A stretch of 64,000 bases of DNA, taken from positions 3,429,375 to 3,493,374 of the forward strand of contig NC_087072.1 of the NCBI RefSeq assembly GCF_026151205.1, read 5' to 3'. Origin of the DNA: Bolinopsis microptera. Its lineage: Eukaryota > Ctenophora > Tentaculata > Lobata > Bolinopsidae. Shown here piece by piece: positions 43,101-55,100 of the stretch; within the stretch, counting starts at the first letter, position 1; every line of letters begins with the position of its first letter. A program made the translations under genes and the position numbers. Below the pieces are notes generated by a model. The model had not been told where the DNA came from. It was given only the letters and a program-made list of their open reading frames with translations, and did not search any database.

Positions 43101-46100
43101 TGATGAATAATTAGGATATATTATGTGACACTCATCGTTGAAACATTTTACTGGTGAAATTAGGAGAGAGATAAACATAAAGTAAAAGTGGTACAAGTTA
43201 AACCCTTACCAGTTAGGATGTGGTCGAAGTGCTCTTCATAAATGTAACCTCCGATCTCCTTGCCCTGGGTACCCTTCAGGTATGCTATTTTGCCTCCAGA
43301 TGGTTTCTTAGTAGGACTGAGGAGTTTTTAGTTGATCAGAAATGTTGTTTTGCAAAGATTTAACTCAAAGATATGAATCTAAAGAAAGAGCTGTGATAGT
43401 ATGACGTATAAACAAGTACGCACCATGGATGGTGAACAACCTTGCTACTGTATTAATACTGGGCAGTGGTGTAAGTACATAGAAACACTTACTTTCCACT
43501 GAGGAAGTATTTGGTGATGGAGTATTGAGTGAAACCAACACATTTGGGGTTCTGAATACAAGCATCAAATGCAGTATCTCTGGAGCTGTACACCGTGTTG
43601 TCAAGTCTTCCGGGCAACTCGTACGGACTGTACGCCTTCCAGCCGTAACCTCCGTAGAACAAGCTGTACTCCGTGGGCATCAGACCTTCTCGTTTGTAAA
43701 GAGTGTAACTAGGCTGTCTTATGAGCTGCTTGCCACCGTTGAGGCGGTATTTGTTGGTTCCTATCTTAGTGACCCCAGTGCAGCTGCTATCTCCTGAGCA
43801 GACCCTGAAGGCCTGGTAGTAGTCAGGGTAGATTGTAGTGCTGAGCCATCCGTAGGTAAACCCTGCCAGTGGTTGGTAGTAGTAACCGTCGTAGGTTGTC
43901 AGTTTGTAGCTCTTCTGCCACACTTCTCCTTTGTTGTTCGGTTTTGTGTCTATTCCTGATCTCAGGGACCAGAAGAACCCGTCAAAGCTCACCGCCTTGC
44001 AGCTTTCGTGTTTCACGCAATCTGGAAAATTTTGTTTTCGAAATACAGTCACATCTATGAATTCCGATTCGGGGAGAATTGATATTATTAGAGAAAGCGC
44101 ACGAAATTCCGACTGCCTTTATTAAAGTCTCCTCTGGTTGGCATTGACAAGTTTATTTTAAACTAACCAGCAAGAGCGGTATCCCTGGTAGGGAAGGTAT
44201 CGGAGTTGACTGCTGGAGAGGTGCTGACTGTTTTGGTGAAGGTTGACCAAGTGTAACCCACACTAATCTTGCTCTTTCCTCTCTTCATCCAGAGTCTCAT
44301 GCCAGGATGGGTCTTTGTGTGGATTGAGCGAGCCAGTATGTACTCCTTTTTATCTGTAAAGAACATTGGTTAACCCGTGTGTTTTAGGTCTAAAGGTTTT
44401 ATTATTCGTACAATACAAAGCTCAAAACAGTGAGTCACTGTTCTTTACACAATTATCAAGCTCTCGTTAAATTAAGTTTACTCACTTATTTGGGAGACCC
44501 CCTTACAAGCCGCGGTACGAGTACAAGTCAAGATGGCCTTCTCCCTGTTGTCATAGACAGTGTTTGTTAATGGGCTTCCTGTCAGTCTGGCGTTGGTCTT
44601 GTACTGCCATTCGAATCCTCCTATTTGCTCGTAATACATCGTGTCGGCTGAAATTTTTGTTGGTTGTCAGGAAAATATTGTACCTGATTAGTCGAACATT
44701 ATGCACATGTAACTTGTTCGCAAAGTTATTTTCTTAAACAAGCAATGAACACTTGTCCCACATCTACTGATTTCAAAGTATTTAGTTAAGATAAAAAGCT
44801 GCTCACCGAAAGACATTCCAGTAGATCTTCGAACAGGTTTGCCTGAACCGTAAACTTGTACCTCTGCAACTTCCAAATATTCTCGGTTATTCACCAATTT
44901 TATAACTCTAGCCTTGCTTCCCTGGCAGTTAACTGGATAGGTATCTTGGTTTTTAACGAAGTTGACGTGTCCACAGAGTTTCTTTCCTGCGTACACCTTC
45001 ATACCCTGAGACCTACCACTGCAACATCTGTCCTGCCGGATGTTGACGAGAACAAGGTAGATGCTCTGGATCTGACTGATGTCCACTGTGAGCTCCTGAG
45101 GTTTGGATGGTGTGCCTCGTACACGAGACACGAATATGCGACGTCTTCCCCAGTATCCCATCACATCCCCGTCCACTACCCATTTAGACTTGCTACCAGG
45201 ATAGTTTGAGGTTCCCTTGGTGTTCTGACCTAGAGACAGCAGAGAAATGTTCTTCATAGGCTTCATCCCTCCGAACACTTGGACCTCTGCCAGCTGCAGG
45301 TGTTTCGTTGCCGGGTGTTTTACCCATACGTAGCGTGCTTTAGCACCGTTACAACCCGTTGGGTACAGGGCGCGTTTGTGCACGTATTTAATGGTTCCAC
45401 ACTTGGTCTTATCAGCCCACACCTGGGAAGGTTACACTATTGTTAGATCCAGTAGTTACAACATCAGCTATTACCCCTTAAACTATGTACTGTGAGATTG
45501 TGCACTCAACCGTTACAAAGTCTTTACAGAATTATAATATAATGTCACGAACCTCAGCCTTGTCAATCCACTTAGCGCAGCATTCGTCCGTCCTACTGTA
45601 CACAACCACCAAGTTTATGTAGTGCTCCGTTCCCAGATCAACCTTCCACCACTTGTTCTTAGCGTTGGGTTTGCCATCCGAGCTGGTTGTTCTAAAGATT
45701 GTTAATCTTAGATTACTGTACATCGTGAAACTTTGAAAAGTATTTCATAAAAAATAAAATAAGATTATATATCCCGGGTTAGAGTAATGTCTTACCCGGC
45801 GCTCCACATTCCATTGGGGTTGCCGTCCACGGCCTTGGCGGGAGTTCTGCCCCATCCAGTGCTGGATTGCTGAGTAGGCATTCGTTGAGAGAGCAAAATA
45901 AACTGTCCTCCTCCCGAACTTTGTACCGAGAGACCACCTGAAGGTGAGGGTGGTTTAAACTCTTTAATATTCCCAGAGCTGACCACGTTCTACATTTCTA
46001 GAATTAAACCTAGACGCAATAGTATGTGTACACAATACACATTACGCATGTCGAAAATCCGGGATGGTACGTTAGAAAACTTACCCTTTCCGAACACTTC

Positions 46101-49100
46101 GACCTCTGCAAGCTGCAGGTAATCATGATCGTTGACGATGAACACCTTCTGTCCGGTATGACCGTCACAGTTAACAGGGAACACTTGGAATCCAGGCTGG
46201 AAGTTGATAGTGCCACAGAGGTGTTTTCCTCTCTTGGTTTTGGGATCGTAGTCCAAGTACACCTTGGCTCCATTGATTCGTTTCTCGCAGCATCTGTTTA
46301 GTGTGATTCATGTTAGAAGTGTCTATTATGAAAGACAATATTCAAATAAAAAGAACATATTAACGGCACTTATGATTACACACTATCGCTATCTAGATAT
46401 GAACTATAGTGTAGACTAACTTGTTCCGATAGTGTGTAATCACTTATGATAACACACTATCACTATCTAGATATGAACTATAGTGTAGAAGTGTAGACTA
46501 ACTTGTCCCATCTATTATGGACCAGGATCATGTAGACAGGGTATTTGTCTCCGAGATCAACGGACCACCAATTGTTCTTGTTGTGTTGGGAGTGGTATGA
46601 TGTGCTGCAAAAGATGTCAAGTAATATAAATTAATTCAAAAGAGGTTTCAAGTAGTGCTTAATTGGAGAGTTTTTATGTACGTACAGACCAACATATCTT
46701 CGATTCTAATTTTTAAACCCAAAATCACAAATTGGCAAAAGAAAAGAAACTTACCCAGTGCTCCACCAGCCGTTAGTGTTACCATCGACTGCTCGATCTG
46801 ACTGTCCACCCCATCCCACAGAACTTCGTGCAGTTGGCATCCTGTAAGACAGGAGACCCATGCCGATCACTGGTTTAGGACCTCCCCAAACTTCCACCTC
46901 AGCTATGGCTAGGAAGTTGTTGGGTTGTACAATCTTCACGAACTTTGCTGATGCCCCTTGACAGGGTACCACGTAGGTGTATTGTGCGTGTTTGTAGTAA
47001 ATTGTTCCGCAGTAGGTGGTTCCAGCGTAGATCTAAGTGCAAGACGACTGTTAAGGAGATTTAACTTTATTCTTATTAATACAATTAGAATAGACTATTC
47101 GAATATTGTTTAAATTAAAAAAGATAAAATTATCCATTTACCTGAGCTCCATTGATGCGTTCAGGGCTCTGAATGTTGCCGTAGACAATGATCAAGTTAA
47201 TGTTGTAAGTTGTACCGAGTTTCACCTTCCACCAGTTGTTTTTGTTGGTTTGAGTGCTGGTTACAGAGCTGAGAGGAGTAGTGAAATGGTTATTGGTTAT
47301 CCAAATTCATAGTCAACATTTAATTGTGGTATGTATAACGTTATTGTACAAAGAAAATGAAGACGTTTCTGAAAAATTTAAACAAGTCACTCGATTGATA
47401 TGATATTCACTCTAGAATATGATAGTATCTATAAACTTACTGCCTATTGTTATTTCCGTCAGTGTTACCGTCTACAGCCCTTGAAGCACGACGACCCCAC
47501 CCTGTAGTGGACTGAGAGGTCTGCATTCTGTTTGAGAGCAGTCTGAAGTTACCTGCTCCAAATCTGGGCGCGGGACCTCCTGCAGTAGTCATCATGTTAA
47601 TTGTTAATTAATTACAATATTTAATTACAATATTTAATCGCATAATTTTATTAGCTGTGTCAATACTGGAGAGAGTTTTACGAGAACTGACCTCCAATGT
47701 AGCACTGTTTGACTCCTGTCATGAGACCATTGCTGTAGCTGGCTTCTCGGTGACCTGTGTGCTTTATGTAGCATCTTCCATTGTTCTTGTTCATGGTGAA
47801 TGCCACACAGTTCTTGTTGGCCATACACGCTTTTTTGCATTCGTCAATGTCTTTGTTCTTGGTGACAAATGAACGAAGGTCGCCTCCATTGAAATCGACA
47901 TTGTCTCGGATACAACCTGTGAGAAAACGTCATTAAAAGTTTAAAGGCTGAAAATTATTCATTTTTTCAGCTAATTTCAGCACAATCCTGACACGGTTAA
48001 CTCTGGAGACGTTGTCAGACGAAGTTATTTATAAAACTGATTAAGATTAAAGATGTCTTTCAAACGCACCTCTTGAGAAGGAGGTCCAAGTTCCAGAGGG
48101 TCCGTGGAAGTTGACGGTGTTGACCTTTTCGTAGGGTATTCTGTAAGGGAACTTGTATTCTCCTCTTATTGTTTCGCCAGGCCCAGGAATCTGCGGAACA
48201 TATAACTTTACTAAAATGAATAGTGTTTAGTTTTTCAACATTGTTGCATCATTGTAATCATTCAAAGATGTGATTTCTGTTGAATTAAAGGTTGAGACGA
48301 TGTTTTACCTGAATCTCATATCCGCTCTTGGCGACGTATACCACCACTACAAGTGTCTGCCCGACATAAATCTCAGGCCAGGGGAACCTCTTCTCAACTC
48401 CCCATTTACCGCTTATCTGAGCGTTTATAACTATGATTTTCTGTGCTGGTCGTCCATTAAAGTGTAGTACGATGTTTTTACCCTGAAAAGATAAGGTGGT
48501 TAGTTTAAGATTGCACTAAGCTTCAGAAGCGTTTAATGATAAAACATAGTAGGATGTTAACATAGTAGGATGTTAAGCTTGTTAAAAGTATTACAGCAAA
48601 GTGGACCGATAGTGTAGATATCTTACAGTGTTGTCCCAGAAGTTGATAGCCCACTGTTTGGTGTTGCTAGTGTGCGTTCCACGGATGATGATCCGGTCTC
48701 CCAGTTTCAGTTCTTCTCCAGGTAGAGTGTATATCTGGTTCAGTTTTACTGAACTCTGCTTTAAGACTGTGGGACGTGGGTATGGTATTAGTATGACAAT
48801 TTAATTTAATTTAATTTAATTTAATTTAATTTAATTTAATTTAATTTAATTTAATTTAATTTAATTTAATTTAATTTAATTTAATTTAATTTAATTTAAT
48901 TTAATTTAATTTAATTTAATTTTAGGATGGCCTGTTCGAGTGATTTCGGCAGATGCTCTGGCGGCAACGTACAGAGTAGATTATCTACATCAGAACGCAA
49001 AAGAAGAAGCACAGCACTAATCTTCACTCTAGCTACTTTTAATGTCCTGGGTATTACTTCTCCAGTTAAACGGGATGAACTTTTGAGAGATTGCTATTAT

Positions 49101-52100
49101 CGTAAAATAGACATTCTCGCTGTGCAAGAAACAAAATGTCGTCACTTTGAGGATTCAGTTTTGTATTTTACAGATGATGATGGGAAATCACACAAATATC
49201 GCTTCATAAACTTTCAGCAATTTGACAATAAGTGGCAAGCAGGTATTGGTTTCCTTGTAAATTCAGTCTATACCAACTACATCAAGTGTTACAACAGTAT
49301 CAGTGACAGGGTTGCTTATCTAGATCTTGAGATACCAAGTAAATCAGGTAAACCAAGACTTTGCCGTGTTATCAATGCCTATGGACACACTCAAGTAAAT
49401 TGTGATAAGTATCCGCAGAGACGTGATTATTTCTACAAGTTTCTTGGCAAAGCTGTTGATATCCCATCAAGTTGGGACTTATATATTCTTGGAGATTTCA
49501 ACTCTCGACTCGGTAAATTGTCTCATTCAGATATTGTTTTCGGGTATAATGACTTTATGGGTATGTTTGGGTCTGGAAAGAGGAATTCAAATGGAGAGCA
49601 TCTTCTTAATTTTCTTGTTGATAAAAAACTTTTTGCTTGCAACACTAGCTTCCAGCACCCTGTCCGTCATATAACAACAAGAATTGGTTTTATGAAAGAC
49701 TACTCAGCTCCTAAAAACTCACATCGCACTTTGCCCTACTACTCTCAAATTGACTATGTCCTATGTAGCAGTCGATGATCTTAAAATTTATTCCGCTTTT
49801 AGTTTTATTCCCACTCTCGATTCCTTGCTAGCAGTCCGGTTAATTTAGTACCTTTAGTGGGTCTCATTTAATCATTAGCTCTAATTAAAGAACCTCTCAC
49901 CCTCTCAGAAAACTCCGTTTGGAGATATTCCTTATTACGCTCTAAGTTATCAATTTTCCTTGTGTTTGAATCCTTTCACTTTTTAACTGTTTTTAGTCTT
50001 TGTTATTTTCGGCCGATTTCTGCACTTTTACACTGGGTCATCATTCATAATTTCTGGGATTGAGACGACTTATATGAGCATTTAAGGAAGAGTTTGCTTG
50101 TCTGACTTACTTCATTAGACACTTCTGGTCAAGAACTGAACAAGAACCACATTCGAAGACTGGAACATCTGAATGACTCTGCAACCCAGGAATCAACTAC
50201 TCAGTTATTATCGCTCAATAATCGGTTTGGTATCGACGTTACATACTTTATTATTATTTTTTTTAAAAGCTGATTTTAGAAACCAGGGAATTAAAGTTAC
50301 TGTCCCAAGGCTAACATTAAATCGCTGATTTTATTTATATATATCACTTTTTTTGTTCTTTCTTTTCCTTCAAAACATTCCAGTACATTGTGCAGAAAGT
50401 TGGAGATGAAGCCGTAGTACGTACATGTAGCATTGCACTGGATTGAACTTGCAGAGTGTGGTTTTTTCCAGTCTGCGCCGTGTGCTTATACAAATATACG
50501 CGGCGCAGATAGACTGGAGGAGATTGCACTGTGTAGGCTCTGGTGTAATGTGATATGTATGTACTACGGCTTTACAAATTTTGGAAGCATGTAGGGATAT
50601 ATTTCTGATACCAATCGTATATACTAAAAATACTCTAGCACAATTGTAACTGCAGTTTTACAGAACTCTAAATGCTTAATGAACACTCTTGCAGGTACCA
50701 CCCGTATTCACACTCAGACCTGAGTTTAGTCATTTTCCAATACGAGATTGGGGACGGGTTCTATAAACAAACAAACAAACAAACATGTAGCAGTCGATTG
50801 AAGAAACTTTTAGTGAATTCTCGAAGTTATGGGGGTACTCTTGTTAAATCTGATCACAAAATTGTTATTACACGTTTCAACTTCAGTGACGCTCACCTTG
50901 TCTTCCCCAAACAGAAACCTAAAATGCATTTTGATATCACAACCCTTGCCAGTAATCCTGCTGCTAAAATGCATTACAACAACACATTGAATGATATTCT
51001 AACAGACAGCCCTGTTAATCCTAACCCTGAGGAAGAAATGAATAGTTTGTTTCACAATGTACATAAAGCTGCTGAGGTTAGTATTGGATACCTTCCTAGG
51101 AAACGCCCTAAAAACTTTTGTAATGACCTTGAAATTCGAGAGATGTCTGATGAAAAGAAAGTTCTACAAGCTCTACTCAATCAGAACAACACCTCTGAAG
51201 ATAGATCAGTTATACGTACCAAAATCAATCGTATTCAAAATGACACTCGTAAGAGAATCAAGCTCCTTCAAGAAGAGCATGCAGACACTCTTGCTGAAGA
51301 GATAAACGAAACTGATAGTTCTAGAGCATACTTTGCAGCCACTCGCCAACTAGCAGGTATCAAACGTGCTCCAACCATAAGTGTGCATGATGAAAACTCT
51401 AACTTCATAGGTACAGACACTGGAAAAGCTGCTACACTAAAGAACCACTTTGAAGAGAAGTTCACTGCAAAACATACAGTTGAGCCTATTGACACTTTCT
51501 TTGATCAACCTAGTCCTCTCGCTGACCCTATTACTGCTATTGAAGTTGAGATAGCTGCTAAAGCTTTGAAGAATGGTAGAGCCACTGGGCCTGATGATAT
51601 CCCAAGTGAATTGATTAAGTATGCAAACAGAAGTGTATTTCAGAAATATGCAGACTGTATAAATACCGCATTTGAAACAAACACCACCATAACATCTATT
51701 GGAAAAGGCAACATTACTCCACTCCAAAAGCCTAAGAAACCACTTGGTCCAGCAGCAAACATCAGACCTCTCACCCTCTCAAACTGCTCCAGAAAATTAC
51801 TGTCAATGATTACCCTAAAACGTATCCAAGGCAAGCTAGATCAGTACACCGGTCCTACACAAAGTGCTTACAAGAGAGGTAGAAGTTGTGGCGATATAAT
51901 TTGGTCTCAACGTATGCTAACCTCAGTGGTACTTAGAAAGCATTGGAGCTACCACAGAATGAGTATAGACATGTCAAGTGCCTTTGACACCATCAGCAGA
52001 GAAACAGTACTCAATGTTCTTGAAGATGCTGGCTGTACTAGTGATGAAATTAGGATGGTACGGCTCCTACTATCAAACACAGTGTTGAAAGTAAAAGTCA

Positions 52101-55100
52101 ATAATACTGTATCAATTGAGTTCCAAAGCACAACTGGAGCATTTCAAGGAGATGCACTATCAGGTAATCTATTTACTGTTGTTGAAGCCGCTGCACTTAT
52201 TCACCTCAGATCTTTACTCTCCCAAGTATCATCAACACCTTACCCAGTGAATCATCCAATCCCTAATCCTCCTATCTCAGAAGAATTCATGCCACTCGAA
52301 ACAGGATACTCTGATGATATTGACTTTAATAACATTGAACTTGCTCCACTCAAAGAAATGCTTCCTATCGCTAAAGATATATTCCAGCAGTGGGACCTTC
52401 ATATCAATTCTTCCAAGACTGAATTTGTCCATTTTTATTTAGCAGATCCTAAACCCACTGTTAAACGCAAGGTGATTGTTGGAAAAGTGTATAGAGGTGA
52501 TGAAGAGTGGCGCTCTAACAAAACTTTAGGATCGTTGATGTGCACTGTTAAGGATATCAAGAATCGAATATTCCTTGGTAATGTTGCCTTTAGTAAATTT
52601 CAGAAAGTTTGGATGAAGAGCAAGATTTCAGTCCAAAGGAAGATCAAAATCTACGAGGCACAAGTAGTCTCTATTCTACTCTACAACTGCAACTCCTGGG
52701 CTGCACCACTAGCTTCGTTGAATGAACTTGATATTGCTCATCGCAAACACCTCCGAAGAATCCTCAACATCAGATGGCCTACTGGGGTTATTTCTAATGA
52801 GGCACTCTATGCTCGTTGTTATGTCACTCCCTTGTCTGTGAGAGTCTCTAAGTTTCGATGGAGAATGTTAGGACATATCTTAAGAGGACAGGAAGACTCA
52901 CCAGCATACACCTCTATGTTATTTGCTATAAATTCTGATATTTTTATGGAAGGGAGACGGGGTAGACCATGTTTAAACTTATTAGATGTTATTAGAAAAG
53001 ACTTGACTAGTAGAAACCTTGATATTAGACTTAAGAATTTGACTGATTTCGAAGACCTTAGATTTTTAGCTTTAGATAGGGAGGAGTGGAAGAAGTTAGA
53101 AGATGGTTGATGTTTTTGTTTTCTTTTTTATGCGTTTTGATATCTATAAGGTGCCTAGGATGCTCTTTTAACGAGATATTTCGTACTTTGAAAGATTTAC
53201 TACTACTACTTAATTTAATTTAATTTAATTTAATTTAATTTAATTTAATTTAATTTAATTTAATTTAATTTAATTTAATTTAATTTAATTTAATTTAATT
53301 TAATTTAATTTAATTTAATTTAATTTAATTTAATTTAATTTAATTTAATTTAATTTAATTTAATTTAATTTAATTTAATATGACAATTTAATTGGGCTCT
53401 TTAACATCACACAATATGGTAAAGAAAGACACTTCATCAAAAACACTTAAAATCTAGAACAACATAAAAACTTGAAGTTTAAAAACCAACCTCCAGTTTG
53501 TTGAGCCCAGACTCCACCGTTACCACCGAACGGCTGTCCAACACCATAAACCATAACCTCAGCTAGATGAAGTGGCTGCTTGCTCACCACAATCTTCACC
53601 ACCCTACCGGTCACACCGCCACAGTTAACGGGGTAAACCACTACGTTGGGGATGTAGATAATAGTTCCACACAGATGTGTGTCCAGATACACCTTGGCAC
53701 GGTTGATACGTTTGCTATAGCTCACACTGTCCCGTCTGTGGTGCACCAGGATAAGATGTACCGGGTATTTCTTACCCAGATCAACCTTCCACCAGTTCAT
53801 GTCCTTGGTCTGAGTGTGGGTCATGCTTCCTGCTCCCCATCTAGGGTCTGCGTTACCGTCCACGGCACGTTTAGAGACACCCCCGTGAGCCGTGCTGCTC
53901 TGTTTTGTCATCTGGTTCAGTGACAGCCAGTTCAGTCCGCTGACGGAAGTTGCTCCTCCTGGAGACAATTTCTGTTATTGTTTTGAAATGTGTGTTGGAA
54001 TGTTTGGATGGAAAAAGGTAACAAAACATTCAGATATATACAAAGATTCAGATACTGTAACTTTAACTTGTACTTACCAAATACTTGAACTTCTGAGAGC
54101 TGGAGATAACCCTTAGCGTTAGTAATCCTAACGTAGGTTCCAGATGTTCCCTCACAAGAGATAGGGTACACAGACTTCTTGTCTCTGTAGAATATTGTTC
54201 CGCACAGGTGCCAATGTTTGGGATTACCGTCTCCGACCCAAACCTTGGCTCCGTTAATGTATCTAGTTGTAGCTCCGCCGCCGTCTTGACGGCTGTAAAC
54301 CAGCACTAAGTTAACGTGACTTTCTTTCTCCAGTTCTACTTCCCACCAGCTGTCCGTGGCTCTTCCTGTGCTGCTTGTTGTTCTGGAAAGTTTGTTTTTA
54401 ATAAATTATCTCCTTACGGTTTGATTTTTTTTTCTGAAAATATTACTCAGATTTTTTGCTCAGCTGATTCAATGATAAAAATTAGAAACTGAAGTTTTAT
54501 AGAGAGATAAGCTGACTTACCCTCTGTTCCAGTGACCGTCGACGAAACCGTCAACAGCTCTGGCTGACACTCCACTCCAGCCAGTGTTCGACTGTTTAGT
54601 GGGTCGTCTCAATGAGAGTAGCTTCACGTTTCCAGATCCGAGCATAGGACCGAACTGAGTTGGGCCTCCAGTTCCCAGAACCTCGACTTCAGCGATGTTC
54701 AGGATCTTAGTGTGGCTTATCTTAACGATCTTTCCTTTGCGTCCCCCACAATTGATAGGGTAGCTCCTCACATCCTTCAACCACTTAACAGTACCACACA
54801 GCTGGTCATCCACGTAAACCTTAGCTCCGTTAATACGGTCCACGCAGCAGAGATCCCATCTGTTGTGTATAATGACAGTGTAGACAGGGAACATTCCCTC
54901 TAAATCCACCCACCAGTCGTTCTTCTTACCGTCAGTGTGGATGCTGGTACTTCTACTCCACCACCCGTTAGAATTACCGTCCACAGCTCTCTCAGGTTTC
55001 CCACCGTGAGCAACGGAAGACATGTAAGCAGGCTTCTGGTAGGATAGTAGACCTATACCCTTGATGCTTCCAGCACCTCCAAACACTTGGACCTCAGCCA

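Larger units (their letters stand above)
48921..53210 (+). mobile_element. APE-type non-LTR retrotransposon, single ORF, interrupted
   Basis: Element lying in an intron, antisense to the host gene. One frame encodes an AP-like endonuclease and a reverse transcriptase, split by a later 1,008-bp insertion. It ends with a short 3' UTR and a tactactact trinucleotide tail. It is flanked on both sides by (TTTAA)n. The one-ORF layout with a short 3' end resembles RTE-like elements, but I do not assign a clade. Confidence 0.88.

Noticed and set aside
4438-44647. Array of regularly spaced short repeats resembling CRISPR or satellite DNA
   Set aside because: The repetition is at protein level in spliced exons of a eukaryotic gene; DNA identity between units is low.
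49779-50784. Break between two retrotransposon frames read as two separate ORFs
   Set aside because: The 14-bp direct repeat and tail show a later insertion into one ORF; the endonuclease SDH motif resumes after it.
48767-53490. Boundary between two different minus-strand genes
   Set aside because: Phase 1 joins cleanly from the linker exon (53491) to galectin 3 (48766), just as domain 10 joins galectin 2 without any element between.
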